Shown: positions 1-12,480, numbered from the stretch's first letter. The stretch: DNA of 64,000 bases from Lathyrus oleraceus (GCF_024323335.1 NC_066581.1:440287816-440351815), one strand, 5' to 3'. Translations and numbers: made by a program. The notes: generated by a model not told the origin, from the sequence alone.

Positions 1-3000
1 AAGGCTCAAACAATGGGTGGGATTTAGTCAAGAGGGGTCATGTCAACCTCAACAAACAAGCCAAACTGTAAATGGGTAATCTGTAGCTCTTAACCACTAA
101 CATTGAATGTTAGGGTGAAGCTGATCAAAATGGTAATGAGGATGAGACCTCATGCTCTTAACCCTGGCCAGGGTGAGCCCATGACAAAGAAAAGCGTGGG
201 GATCCAGAAAGTGAGATCCTATTCCACTTGACAGACACTAGACAAAGATCTTGGGTACATGTTCAGAAGCATCAGCACGTAACGCGAGCATAAAGAACGA
301 GACACTGAATAACGGGGGATTGGCTACTAATCCCTTTTATCCGTCAATTGCCTCAACTCTTGGAGGTCTTATCAAATAGCACATTCCTCATCTTGGAGGT
401 CTTTGAGCACAATTTTCAACAAACACAAACAGAGCCTCTGAAGGAGGACTTGCCAGCAAAATGCCTGCCAAAAAGGTGACAGGACTTCAGACTACATAAG
501 GTAAGAAGCTAACTACCTAAGTGGTGTATCAACCATAATCCAAAGCTCAAGCAAGAGCTAAAGCAAGCAAGCAACTAAGGTACCTGTACAAAGACTAAAC
601 AGTCAGTACTTCGGTTATTAAACCAATAGACAAACAGTGAAACCACCTAACAGTTACACAATTCAGTGCATAAGTGCCTTAGCACTCGAATGAGCCCATG
701 AGTTCATCACATTAATTAAAAACCTACAAAACAACAATAAGTCAGTTCTCAAATGCATTTGCATCTCACAAAGTGAGAACAAATCAACCATCAATGCTAA
801 ATGTCTAAACCTGAAACACAAGACAAAGTTAGTTTATGTACAAAACACTAATGCAAAGACTAGATTCAAAACCAAATCAAATGACCAAAACAGAACCCAA
901 TCTTCTACACATTACACCTTCAAACACTCCACAAAATGTCCTCAAAAGGACCAGCATCAAATCAAAAAGCAAGTGCCTCAAATGGCCTATGCCATGCAAT
1001 GACCAAAAATGTGCACAAAATGAACTTCCAACTTAGAAAACTCAAATCAAATCAGAAATGCATGCAATGACCTTGATATTTTTGTACAAGTTCATCATGT
1101 CATGAACAATCAATATGCAAAAGATCAAATCCAAAAAGGTTCAAATGATATATGAACAAAAATGCAACAATTCAATGTCAAAAATGTGACACAAATTGTC
1201 ACATTATTCTCTCTGTGTCAAAAATGATGATAGCATGTGAGAAAAATTCCAAACCAGTGACCAAAAATTCACATCATGTATGAATGTCAAGCATGCATAA
1301 TATGGGATCAAATGGCTCAACATATAGAATTTCACAAAGCATTGAAGGCAATAGGTCAAAATGGAACCACATGGATTCAAAAATACACAAATTAAACACC
1401 AGACATCAACAATTCATGAAATTCACATCATAAAAAAGCAGAGATCAAAACAAAACTATGAAAAAAAATTGGGATTAAATTGGACTATTTTTGCTTTTTT
1501 TATGAATTTTCTAAAACAAGCAAAATAATTGGACATGTAAATGGAAATGGAGGGAAATTAAAACATTCAAATAAAGCCAGGAAAAACACACGCCCTTAGA
1601 TCTGGCGCGCAACTAGCATCAACGGTCCAGGTTTAAACATTCAAAATGCATCGTTTCATTTAATAGTCAGCATGCACAATCATCAGTCAAACGCATGCGT
1701 GGCTCAGGTCAAACAAATCACAGCCAATCAAACATACACGCAGCATCACACATGGCAAACACAGTCAGACTAAACCCTAACACGCAGAAGCCAGAGCTAC
1801 AACTCCGATCATCTTCTCAGGCAAGCCCTATGGTGGCACCGCCGTGAAAATTTGCATAAATCACCAAGGCCTATACCAATCGAACTGTCTCTCCACGAGG
1901 ATTCCAAATATCACATCCAATTCTCCTAATTCCTCATGGATTTTTCAGATCGAAGGCAAACATATTTGAGATCCAAACTTACATTCAACCATACATACTC
2001 AATACTCAACCAAATTCAATTCTAATCATATCTACAAGCTCTACTAATTAAGATCTACCATTCTATGATCTAAAAACAGCAAAAAGAGATGATGAATTTT
2101 GAATCACCTTGAAGTGAAGGTTGCTGAAATCGTGTTCTCAAGCGCTCATATGCTCCAGATCTTCTCCTTTGATCTTCCTATGAAGCTTTAAGCAAGAAGC
2201 AATGGTTGAAAACACTTGAATCCACTTCAATTTCCAAAATCCATCGCCATGCTCATGTACATGAACTGCTCGATTCTAGCTTAATTGATCCAAACAGATG
2301 ATGATTCTTGATCAATGAAGGATGATGATCAAGAATATGCAATAATATTTGAGGTTTGTGTGAAGAAAAGGAGAATTCGAAGTGAGAGAAATTTGAGAGA
2401 GTTTCTTGAATTTGAATCTGAAATGGTTCTGTTATGCAGTTATGATTAGGGTTTGGCCTTTTATACTTCATGCTAATGACCATGCTAATCCTCTTTTCCA
2501 TGTATTAATCATGATTAGTGAGTATTGGAGTAATTTGCAAAAATGCAAATTAAGCTCTCCTTGCCATAATACACGTGCACATCCTCATGTTAAGCTTCCA
2601 ATTCACTCCAAATTATCCAATGGTCATGCTTGAAGAGTTATTTTGCTTGCATCTTAAGCCAAAAAATGAATAATGAAGATTTTCTTCAATTTGCACATGT
2701 GTGAAATAATGAGAATTTTGACCATGATCCCTTTGCACAATTGAGCGAAATGAGGTAATTTTGAGATGTCTTGAACATGAGAAGCATTTTGCAAAAAGAA
2801 TGAACCAAATTGGAGCATTGTATCAAAAGTTATGCCATTTTGAATTTCCATGCACACCTTGTGATCAAATGACTATAACTCCTCAACCAATCATCATATG
2901 GACATGAATTAGGACTTTTTGGAAAGGGGAGACAAAGATCTACAACTTTCATGTTCACCAAAAATCCATTTGAAACTTATTTGACATTGACAAGTCAAGT

Positions 3001-3607
3001 TGAAAGTGGACCAAAAACTTGCCAAATTTGGAAACTTTGAATTATAGGTCATTTTCCATTTTTAGTAACTTTTGCCATGACCTTTGAATCTTCAAGATGG
3101 ATATTTAGAATGATGAATGAACCCCATTTGAACATGATTGAGGTGTCTCAACTCATTTTCCCACCTCAAAGCCCTCAGTTGACTGCACAGTTGACTTTTG
3201 GTCCTCAGATGACCTTGAAATGTCTTGATTAACTTGAGCCTCTATCACTTGGTGAAATTGCTTCAAAATGAAACCCTAGCTCATGTAAGCTCCTTATAAT
3301 AATCATGTGGTCCTCATCCAAAGAAAATACCTCTACTCTTGCACAAAGGATCTTCTTAAAGCTCTTGACCTGGTGATTGCTTAAGCTACAACAAAAATGT
3401 TAGTGACATATTTTTGTGCTTTTGGTTAGTAAGCAAAACAAGAAAAGCAATGATATACAATTCAAGCATGCTTGGTGATCTCAAACCACTCACAAGAGAT
3501 CCCTGCCCAAAGGGAAAGGGAGCCAAGATGCTTAATGATTCTTGAGGCTATGCAATGTAATGTTATGATGCCATGAGGGATCTTAGGGACAAAATTGGGG
3601 TCTTACA
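1..3607 (-). mobile_element. Ogre-2 3' LTR (truncated by window start)
   Basis: This stretch aligns nearly base for base with 40851-44459, the other LTR of the same element. Its inner edge is at 3607, where plus-strand TCTTACA (sense TGTAAGA) is followed by a purine-rich tract. The paired LTR is 4800 bp, so about 1.2 kb lies before base 1. In the lines I compared the two LTRs differ at roughly 2-5% of positions, far more than the Ogre-1 LTRs, so this insertion is clearly older. No coding potential is credible; short ORFs here are chance. Confidence 0.93.
2457..2465 (-). promoter_or_regulatory. Putative TATA box, Ogre-2 3' LTR
   Basis: On the minus strand this reads TATAAAAGG, a canonical plant TATA box. 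It lies about 1.15 kb into the LTR in the sense direction and is preserved at the same place in the paired LTR (43309-43317). The start site would be about 30 bp further in the sense direction. Sequence match only. Confidence 0.55.
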
Positions 3608-3621
3608 GATGCCCCTATTTA
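3608..3621 (-). other. Polypurine tract, Ogre-2
   Basis: Sense strand reads TAAATAGGGGCATC directly before the 3' LTR start TGTAAGA. The AAATAGGGGCAT core recurs at the same place in Ogre-1 (12467-12480) and Ogre-3 (49931-49942). It is the expected plus-strand DNA primer. Confidence 0.8.
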
Positions 3622-4487
3622 AGGTCATTCTAGCCGGAGAAGTGAAGGTTAAAATCTTCGTCTCGACGAGGTAGAATGGGATAAAATAATAACAAAGAGA
3701 AAAATTTTGGTCCCTAAGAGACCTCGTAATGCAAATGTATGTATGCAAAACAAACAAACTCTGTGGGGATATGTGTCCACAAAGAAGAAAAGATCAGAAG
3801 GAATTTGATAGTCCCTATGAGTTATCCACTCCATGGGGAAGGGACTCTACCGGGGACTCTTATGGGGATAGAAAAGGAGATAAATTGCGCGAGCAGGTCA
3901 CGACTCAAAGCTGGGGAAAAGAGTTTCCAACAAGAATAAATCCATTGGAAAGACTCGAGCTGACTCAAAGATGCATGTATTGGGGAATATGCCAACAAAG
4001 CAGAACTATCCGCAATGGATACTTCGGATAAAAAATCCGGACAAAAAACAATCCACTAAGGGACTTCGCTGGGGATGTCTAAAAAGACTCTCCTGGGGAA
4101 GCAGCGAGATGAGGTGTTACCGGTTACTGGGTAACAAGCTCAATGAGACATCTGATCTGATCACCGGTATAAGGGTGAGAGAACAACAAGCTCGGGAAGA
4201 ATCAATATCTAAGACCGGTATAAGGGTGAGAGATATCAATCAACCAAATCATCTGAGGAAGACCTAAAAGGTAAATCTCAACTCAGGAAAATCTGACTCC
4301 ACAGGGGACCAAAGTCATAATAGAGAGCAGAAGGAAGGAACACCAGGGATACCGGTTACTGAGCATATAATAGGTGACCAACCAAAGCATGAATTGGGGA
4401 ATATTCCCAAGACACTCATCATCCAAAAAGAGGGAAGAACGCAAACTCAATTATGGGATGGACATTCGATTCCAAAACAGGGATACG

Positions 4488-5790
4488 AATCTTACTCGAC
4501 TGGGGAAGAACAAAAGGCTTCGACCAAAGAGTGCATGAGATATATTATCTATTACCGTCGGAACATAGATAATATACTCGCATGGAAGATTATCCACAAC
4601 CGGTTACTGGGTTAATAAAGGATAAATCGATCGACAAAGAAAAGCATCGGGATACCAAAACTAGGTATATAATGATGACCCATCAAAGGGAGCAATAAAC
4701 ATCACCGGCAAACGGTAAATGAAAGAGGACCCGCTGGGGATAAAATTGCTTAATCAGAGCAGTTATCCAAAAGAAGGAGGGAATATCAATACCGAATATT
4801 GGATAATGATAACCGTCAAAGAGGGGATTACATCTATCGGATACTGGATAGAAAACCACGGAAGAGTAACCGTCATCAACTAGGATGAACAACAATGGTT
4901 AACTCTGTAAAGGGGGAATGAATCTTACTCAACTGGGGAAGAACAAAAGGCTTCGACCAGAGAGTGCATGAGATATACTATCTATTACCGTCAGAACGTA
5001 GATAGTATACTCGCATGGAAGATTATCCACAACCGGTTACTGGGTTAATAAAGGATAAATCGACCGACAGAGATAGGCATCGGGATACCAAAACTAGGTA
5101 TATAATGATGACCAATCAAAGGGGAGCAATCAACATCACCGGCAAACGGTAAATGGAAGAGGACCCGCTGGGGATAAATTACTTAATCATAGCAATTATC
5201 CAAAAGAAGGAGGGAATATCAATACAGAATATTGGATAATGAAAACCGTTAAAGAGGGGATTACATCTACCGAATACTGGGTAGAAAACCACGGAAGAGT
5301 AACCGTCATCAACTAGGATGAACAACAATGGTTAACTCTGCAAAGGGGGAATGAATCTTACTCAACCGGGGAAGAACAAAAGGCTTCGACCAGAGAGTGC
5401 ATGAGATACACTATCTATTACCGTCAGAACGTAGATAATATACTCGCATGGAAGATTATCCATAACCGGTTACTGGGTTAATAAAGGATAAATCAACCGA
5501 AAATAAAAAGGCATCGGGATACCAAAACTAGGTATATAATGATGACCAATTCAGGAGAGAAACAATCGTCACCAACAACAACAGGGTAGACGAAAGATGA
5601 CTTGTTGGGGATAAATTGCGAGCGCAAGGCGATTATCCAGGAAAAAGAGGGAATATCAACATCGAATACTGGATGAAGATAACCATCAAGGAGGGGATTA
5701 CATCTACCGGATACTGGGTAGAAAACCACAGAAGAGTAACCGTCATCAACTAGGATGAACAACAATAGTTAACTCTGCGAGGGGAGGAAC
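4488..5790 (-). repeat. 433 bp tandem repeat, three copies
   Basis: The phrase AATCTTACTC starts at 4488, 4921 and 5354, giving a 433 bp period. Each unit carries the same series: TGGGGAAGAACAAAAGGCTT, a long hairpin (4541-4576, 4974-5009, 5407-5442), an AACCGGTTACTGGGTT motif, and a pyrimidine-flanked TCTAYC hairpin. Copies differ by scattered substitutions, several of which preserve pairing in the hairpin stems. Confidence 0.85.
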
Positions 5791-7402
5791 ATAGGGTTTA
5801 CCACTACCGGTATAAGGGTAGAAATCCACAAACTCCGCTGAGGATAAGGTGAATAATTATTGATTACTGAGTAATTATTCATCCACCACAAGGAAACACC
5901 AGAGACAGTCACAAGAGGCCAATTTAGGATCAAACCAAAAAGGCAAATTGAATCGAGACTCATCCTAATGAGGATATAACTCAATAGGGGAACCCATCCC
6001 AATATTTGTGTTGGGGGGAAGCAGAAACAACCGTAGTCCACGAGGATATAACTCAGTGGGGAATGCGGAAGGAAAGATAAACACTTTTTGCTTAAAGGGG
6101 CTGACTGTATATTGAGAGATCAGACACACATCTGCTTGGGGAAATATATATCACCAAATAGCAGGAGACAACAAACAACGATATATGGCAAAAAATGCAA
6201 CATGAATATCTGAATGTTATAATTATGCATGTATATGCGTGATTTATGTTTGATGAATGCTGACAAACAGACATAGCTAACACACACAGGTCCAGGAATC
6301 AACCACCCGGTACTACATCTCACGAGAAGGAGCCAGGATCACCGGAGAATATCCAATCTGTCGGGGATCAGAGACAACACTATCTCTGCAGGGATGGATC
6401 ATCAGTCTCAGTTGGGAAAAAGAAAGTTCATTGCACAGGCAGAAACTTCCACAAAAGCAACTCTACTGGGAATCCATCTGAGGGATATAAGAGGAATCCG
6501 GTGATCCGACACCAAGTACCAAACCCATCAAGGAGATCACATCTGCTGAGGAGAAAAGATCGCTCTTCCACTGAAGGGGAGAATGGTGAACATCACAACA
6601 AGCATACCACTCGGGGATGAACCATCACAAATAAAATCCACCACACCAACAACTCTACTGGGGATTTATCTGAGGAAATGAAGGAATACTTGGGATCAAC
6701 CACCAAATACCGAACCTTCCAAAGAGAACACATCTGCTGAGGAGGGAAGACCACTGCTCTGCTGAAGGGAGGGGAGGGCGATAACCTTAACAAGCACTCC
6801 ACTCGGTGGGATAAACCACAAAACATATTCTGGGAGAAGAGGATACAATCATGCCAGGTATATGAACAAAGGACTTACCCTATTGGAAATCATGCCACCC
6901 TTGGGAGAGCACTGAGGATCCCTTAAGTATCCTTTCATCATTGTGAATGTTCACTTTGTTTAAAAACAATTTGTGAAAAATTCATTTATTTAAAACAATG
7001 ATACTTTCTCAATTAAAAGCATTCAAAACATTTGTTGAATAGAAACAAATAAGAATGCAAATAATTGGATAAAGGCTCAAATTCATTTGATGGAATGGTA
7101 GCCTGCAAATGGCAAGACTCCATAGATCTTTACAAATTTGAAATTGGTGATATATATTGGAGAAGGGCTACATTGAACATAATGACCATTTCTCCACCAA
7201 TTCTGGATTCGATGTATTCGAAGCTTTGGTTGACAATGAATGAACAAGAATCTCTGATGGATGACAGTTGTAGAACACAGTCTTGTCAGGATGCAGTTAC
7301 TTGCCAAATCCCTAATTTTTGCCTAGATTGCCTCAGGATGAGGTACTCAATCTAGCAGGATGCATATATTCATTTTTATATCTCTAATTTTTTCCTGGAT
7401 CG

Positions 7403-7461
7403 CCCTTTCGGGTTTTCAATCCACCGAGACGCTCATTTTTTGCTTAAGCCGCCCTTTCGGG
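7403..7461 (-). other. Pair of GNRA-type mini-hairpins after the pol stop, Ogre-2
   Basis: In the sense strand CCCGAAAGGG occurs twice (7403-7412 and 7452-7461), 49 bp apart, just downstream of the integrase stop codon. Each can fold as a 3 bp stem capped by a GAAA tetraloop. The same layout occurs in Ogre-3 (47221-47230, 47269-47278). Confidence 0.5.
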
Positions 7462-7494
7462 TTTTCAACTTAGCGTGCTGTTCTGTTTTTATTT

Positions 7495-8486
7495 TTAGGC
7501 GAAGTATTTGTTGACTGCATCTGAATTCACATGATGAGTGAAATAATCCCCAATCATAGTTGTAAGTATCGAAGCACCGCCTGAAAAGGGTCTCTTAACA
7601 ACATATGGACCTTCATAGTTTGGAGTCCACTTGCCCCTGGAATTGGGCGCGAAAGACAAGACTTTCTTGAGCACGAGGTCACCTTCTCGGAACACACGAG
7701 GCTTGACCTTCTTATCAAAAGCCTTCTTCATTCTCTGCTGATACAACTGACCATGACACATGGCAGTCAATCTCTTTTCTTCTATCAAATTCTGCTGGTC
7801 ATAGCGACTCTGAACCCATTCAGCATCAGTCAACTTGGCCTCCATCAAGACTCTCATTGATGGGATCTCCACCTCTAATGGGAGTACGGCCTCCATGCCA
7901 TAAACAAGAGAGAAAGGGGTTGCCCCTGTTGAAGTGCGGACAGATGTACGATATCCATGCAAAGCAAATGGCAGCATCTCATGCCAATCTTTGTACGTAA
8001 CAACCATCTTTTGGATAATTTTCTTGATGTTCTTGTTAGCAGCTTCAACAGCCCCATTCATCTTGGGTCTATAAGGAGAAGAATTATGGTGTGCAATCTT
8101 GAACTCACTACACAACTCTTTCATCATCTTGTTATTCAAGTTAGATCCATTGTCAGTAATGATCTTATCAGGCACACCATAATGGCATATGAGTTGATTC
8201 TTGATAAACTTCACAACTATCTGCCTGGTCACGTTTGCATATGATGCCGCTTCAACCCACTTAGTGAAGTAATCAATTGCTACGAGAATAAACCTGTGTC
8301 CATTGGACGCTTTCGGCTCAATCATGCCAATCATGTCAATTCCCCACATGGAGAAAGGCCATGGTGATGAAATTACATTCAGAAGTGTCGGAGGAATATG
8401 AATCTTATCTGTATAAATTTGACACTTATGGCATTTCTTCATATATTTGCAGTAGTCATACTCCATTGTCAGCCAATAGTAGCATG
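7495..8486 (-). pseudogene. Ogre-2 integrase, C-terminal part, cut by Ogre-1
   Basis: This encodes the retroviral-type integrase of Ogre-2 from the second half of its HHCC zinc finger (CxxC in CHKCQIY) through the catalytic core to the C-terminus. The catalytic triad is visible: D in GIDMIG, D in TDNGSN, E in NGAVEAANK. The tail has the GPY/F-type motif NYEGPYVV and ends NKYFA before TAA. The N-terminal part of the same protein lies at 30988 onward, 22.5 kb away, because Ogre-1 inserted here. No internal stop is seen in this part. It cannot be expressed as one protein. Confidence 0.95.
8482..8486. repeat. Target site duplication GCATG (left)
   Basis: GCATG directly precedes the Ogre-1 LTR and is repeated directly after the other LTR at 30988-30992. 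The uninterrupted homologous site in Ogre-1 (18170-18190) shows the gene resuming on both sides. Confidence 0.95.
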
Positions 8487-9499
8487 TGTAGCGGTGTATT
8501 CGTCGCTATATGATCTATCGGTTAAATCATAAGCAAGAGATACATTGAAATTTCGAGTCGCCACCGCACTTTTATTTATCCAAAGGATTGGCTAAAAAGC
8601 GAACAAAAGCCTAAGAAGTTTTACACGTAGAAAACTAATAAAAAGATCAGAGAGTCTGGGTAAGGGGTAAATTACGCAATGGGAAGGTGTTAGGCACCCA
8701 CTACGTCCTAGGTACTCCTAGGGAGCCCTTTTCACACTTGTTATGCTAAATTGTTATTTGTTATGACATAAGCATTGTGCAAACATGATTGGGATGATGA
8801 GAAAAGAATATACAATTTTTATTTATTTTTGTGTTCGAACGGATGAACCCGCTGCCTACGTACCTTCCATCAAATGTAAGGATCAAAACGCCGTAGTTCG
8901 GCTAAAAGATTTCCAAAAGTGAGTTGGGTTCAATTTTAAACACAAACCCTAGGTCTTACGTTATCCACGGGAGAAAACTCAACCTTATACAAACAACAAC
9001 GTCCACCATGTGAGAACAGCTTCAACTTGCCAAGGAGGGGTTAACCCTATAATAAGCAAGGAAGACTTACAATTCAATCACTAAAGACAGAAGGTGAGAT
9101 TAACATCAACCACTAAGATAAATCAAACCTATAGCTCATGTATGAAAGGATTAATGGACAAAGCCAAAACAAGTGAATGAGTGAAGTTACTGATTATGAT
9201 TATGAAAATGGAGTCAAAGTATAATTAAGATCGATTCAAATAAGTATTATGAAATGAAGTTTGAAAAAAAGGTCAAGGACTTGAGTCCAGGTTTTTAATT
9301 AGAAAAACATGAAGATGTTTGCACAACACTTATGTCAAGTTTGAAATCAAAGTGTGAAAAGGTTTAGGACATAATGAATGATGAATGGATGAAAGATGGA
9401 TAGTAAAACTTCTTAGAAGGTTCACTTCTTGAAATCATATAGCAGATGATTCAAGTGTGTCCTTTGGAATAGCAATGGATAATAATAAACAAACAAAGC

Positions 9500-10080
9500 A
9501 AAGAAAGGCGGATACCGGATGCCAATCACTGGTCTTATACCAATCTCCTAAAATAAAACTGGATATCAGATGCCACTCAATGGTCTTACACTAATCTCCT
9601 CAAACAAAGAAATAAAAGGCGGATACCAGATACCAATAGATGGATTTACACCAGTCTCCTAAAACAGAAATGGATATCAGAAGCCACTCAATGGACTTAC
9701 ACCAATCTCCTCAAAAGAAAACAAAAATGAAACATGGAAGTCGACTGCCAATCTGTATGGACTTAGGTTAACTCCACAGTATGGTCCTAGGAAATCCAAT
9801 GCCACATTACAGGGACTTACAATGGATCCTCACATACAAGAACAAAAGCAACAATATGATCACAGGAATGCAAATGCCAACTTACAGGGACTTATAATTG
9901 CAACCTCTCATACAAACAGATAAAACAAACTATGATCACAGGAAAGCAGATGCCAACTTACAGGGACTTATAACTGCAACCTCACATACAAATCAAACAG
10001 ATCAAACTATGATCACAGGACAACAGATGCCAACTTACAGGGACTTATAACTGTATCCTCACATACAAACAAACAAGGCA
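9500..10080 (-). repeat. Degenerate 55-60 bp minisatellite in Ogre-1 3' LTR
   Basis: About ten loosely repeated units each carry a version of GATGCCAAT...GGACTTACAC...CTCCT. A more uniform subset (ATGATCACAGGA...AACTTACAGGGACTTATAA) fills 9840-10075. A related unit (GAATGCCAATACATGGACTT) is tandem in the Tat-4 LTR at 58103-58325, so the minisatellite type is older than the split of these families. Confidence 0.7.
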
Positions 10081-11155
10081 ACAGAAGATATGAGTGACCA
10101 ATGAGGTCTTACACTCTATCCTTCCATATCATAGGAGCAAATGCCAAAGCAATGGACTTACAATTGTCTAATGGCAATTGATGATGATGATAAATGCATA
10201 GAGCATACAAGCAGATATGTGCATATGAAGCAATCAATCAATCAATGAATATCAAACAGCACACTCTATAGCCAAACAATGAGGGCTCACACAAGAGGGT
10301 TTGACTATGAAAGTCCACTGTAATGGGTAAGAGTCGCTCTTAACCTTGCCATTGAGAGGCTAAGGTGAAGCAGATGAAAAGGAGATGAGGGGTGTGCCTC
10401 ATTGCTTCTATCCCTGATCAGGGAGAGCATTAGAAAGTGTGGGAGTTCAGAAAGTAGGAACTCTCTCCACATTATTGACTCGATTAGATCTTGGGTTTTT
10501 ATCTCAATGCTTCAACCATGTAATGGGAGCAAAGAGAGGACACACTGAATAGTGGGGGATAGATTACTTATCCCTACCTTCCACCAATTGCCTTACTTGA
10601 AGGACTTTTCCTGCTTGGGACAATTTTAAACACACACAAGCATGGCCTCTTAAGGAGGACTTCAGACAGTTTGCCCGGTCAAATAACAGACCGGGTCTCC
10701 AGACTACATGGAGAAGAAGTAATTATACCTCAAAGCAAATGCTAAATAGCAAAGCAAGCAAGTTCAAAGAACTTAAGCAACTAAAGTACCACAAATGAAG
10801 TTCAGTGATGATGTAGTGCTTCCTTGGCCTTCAAAGCTTGAAACAGGTGGCCCTTATGCTTGGAGATGTTGGTTGGTGAAGCTTTTTCAGCTCAAGGGTG
10901 CTTAAACATGCCCAGCTATCGATTTGCCATTAAAGGATGCTTGGAAAAACAGAGCTCAATATGATCTTCCAGTTGGAGTTTTATGCTTACTAATAACTCA
11001 CAAAGATGGTCAGGTTATGGAACAATCAAAGCTAGCTCGAGGGTTTGAAGCTTTTGCTCAGAATTCACCTTTGGCCAAAAATGCAAAATGAGAGAGAAAA
11101 GAGAATTTTCGTGGAGGCTGCAGCTAGCTAGGGTTGCAAATGGTCAGAAAGATGT

Positions 11156-11165
11156 TTAAATATAT
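11156..11165 (-). promoter_or_regulatory. Putative TATA element, Ogre-1 3' LTR
   Basis: The minus strand reads TATATTTAAA, in the same relative setting as the TATAAAAGG of Ogre-2 (upstream of a GAGAGAGAAA-type leader and an AACCCTA motif). It is a weaker match than in Ogre-2. Confidence 0.35.
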
Positions 11166-12466
11166 CTGTTTAAGGTTGGTTTAGGAAATGGTAATCTTGC
11201 TTATGTTAAATGAGCCAATTTGCAATTTTGCTAAACTTGCACATAAGTGAAAATGGAGGGTGTAGCATTGCACGAATGGGCTTGGAAATGCTGCAAACAG
11301 ACCATCCAATTGCTGTTTTATGGTCTGCTTATGAAGTGCTGTCCTTGCTTTTACTTAATGAAGCTATTTTGCATATTTGCCAATTTTGCATTTTGGTCCA
11401 AAATGATGGTATGATGAAAGCATGAGCATGAATTTAAGCTTGGAGCAAGTTTCAAATAACATATGAAGCAAATCCCAATTGGCCAAAGTGAGAAAAAGTC
11501 AATAAATCAAAAAGTCAATGGTTGGTCAAACTTGATTTTTAAATGAAATAGGTCCAAAAATGCCATTTTGATTGGTAAGGTTTTGGTGGATGAAATTCAT
11601 ATTTTTGGAAAGAGGAGGAAAAATGTGGTTTGTAGGAAAAAACCCCACCAAATTTGGCCTTATGGTTCATGACTTATGGCTTGTTGAAGTTCACAAATTG
11701 GTGAAAATGAATTGATCATATCTTGACAACCACACATGGGATTTGAGAGTTCTTGGACTTTTTGAAAATGGGAGAACACGATCTTCAACTTTCATGTTGG
11801 GCAAAAATTCATTTGGAGCTTGTATCATGATGTAAGTTTAAGATCAAGAAGTTTCCATTTTTGGCAGTTGAAATTACAGGTCCACTTTCTATTTTGGGAA
11901 ATTTTCTGATTAAATTCAAATTCTTACATGATGAGGTTGGACATGATATATGAGGCTTATATAAGCATGAATGAGCTCCTTCAAACCAATTCTATCCATC
12001 AAATCACTGATTAAATCCACAGTTGACCAAGTTTGACTTTTCTAGGGTTTTGAATGACTGGAGCATTTCTGATGAATTCCAAACCCTAATTCCTTGAGAA
12101 CTTGACTTCAAATGATGTCCCAAGATATATATGAGCTCTTGATTAATGATCATGGTGCCCAAATTCTGCAAGAATGGCCACCATCTACTGCAATGACTGA
12201 CTGTTGACTGTCTTTGACCTAATTGCTGATGATTGCTTCAACTGCAAGCAACAAGGTTAGACTGACAATATTTTTGTACTTTTTTGGTTAATAAACATAT
12301 GAAAAGCAAAGATATACAAATGCAAGACATGCTTGGTGATCAAGAACCAACCACAAGGCAACCTACCCACTAGGAGGGAAGCTAAGGCATGCAGTGATCC
12401 TTGAGGCCATGGTATGATATGATATGGGCCATGAGGGATCTTAGGGCCCAAAATTGGGGTCTTACA

Positions 12467-12480
12467 GATGCCCCTATTTA
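12467..12480 (-). other. Polypurine tract, Ogre-1
   Basis: Sense TAAATAGGGGCATC abuts the 3' LTR start TGTAAGA. It is identical to the Ogre-2 tract. Confidence 0.85.

Larger units (their letters stand above)
3622..7494 (-). repeat. Ogre-2 3' UTR, repeat-rich and hairpin-rich
   Basis: This is the non-coding stretch between the integrase stop and the polypurine tract. It is full of recurring short motifs (TGGGGA, ACCGGTTACTGGG) and small inverted repeats. Examples are TGTTACC/GGTAACA at 4115-4136, TCACC/GGTGA at 4161-4178, ATACC/GGTAT at 4652-4668, TCTATC/GATAGA at 4833-4852, TCTACC/GGTAGA at 5266-5285, and GAATAATTA/TAATTATTC at 5851-5880. Hypervariable tandem repeats in Tat/Ogre 3' UTRs, some giving rise to satellites, are established. 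The small ORFs here share no protein-like conservation with the other copies. Confidence 0.85.
8487..12466 (-). mobile_element. Ogre-1 3' LTR
   Basis: This 3980 bp LTR (sense TGTAAGACCC to CCGCTACA) pairs with 27008-30987 at a constant offset of 18521, so there is no net indel. By eye I found 12 substitutions (near 8713, 9637, 10816, 11265, 11604, 11670, 11780, 11810, 11915, 11927, 12354 and 12393), about 0.3%. It holds a degenerate 55-60 bp minisatellite (9500-10080). TGGCGACTC at 8555-8563 (minus) repeats the first nine bases of the primer-binding site. Confidence 0.97.

Noticed and set aside
5769..6041. Similar translated peptides (SYILIR..LDSICLF) in the 3' UTRs of all three Ogre copies
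   Set aside because: The DNA is homologous, which alone explains it. Frames are short and broken, with no start context and no codon-position bias seen by eye.
11210..11425. 71-codon ORF present in both Ogre-1 LTRs (also 29731-29946)
   Set aside because: Antisense to the element, and identical only because the LTRs are nearly identical; no homologue in the Ogre-2 LTR.
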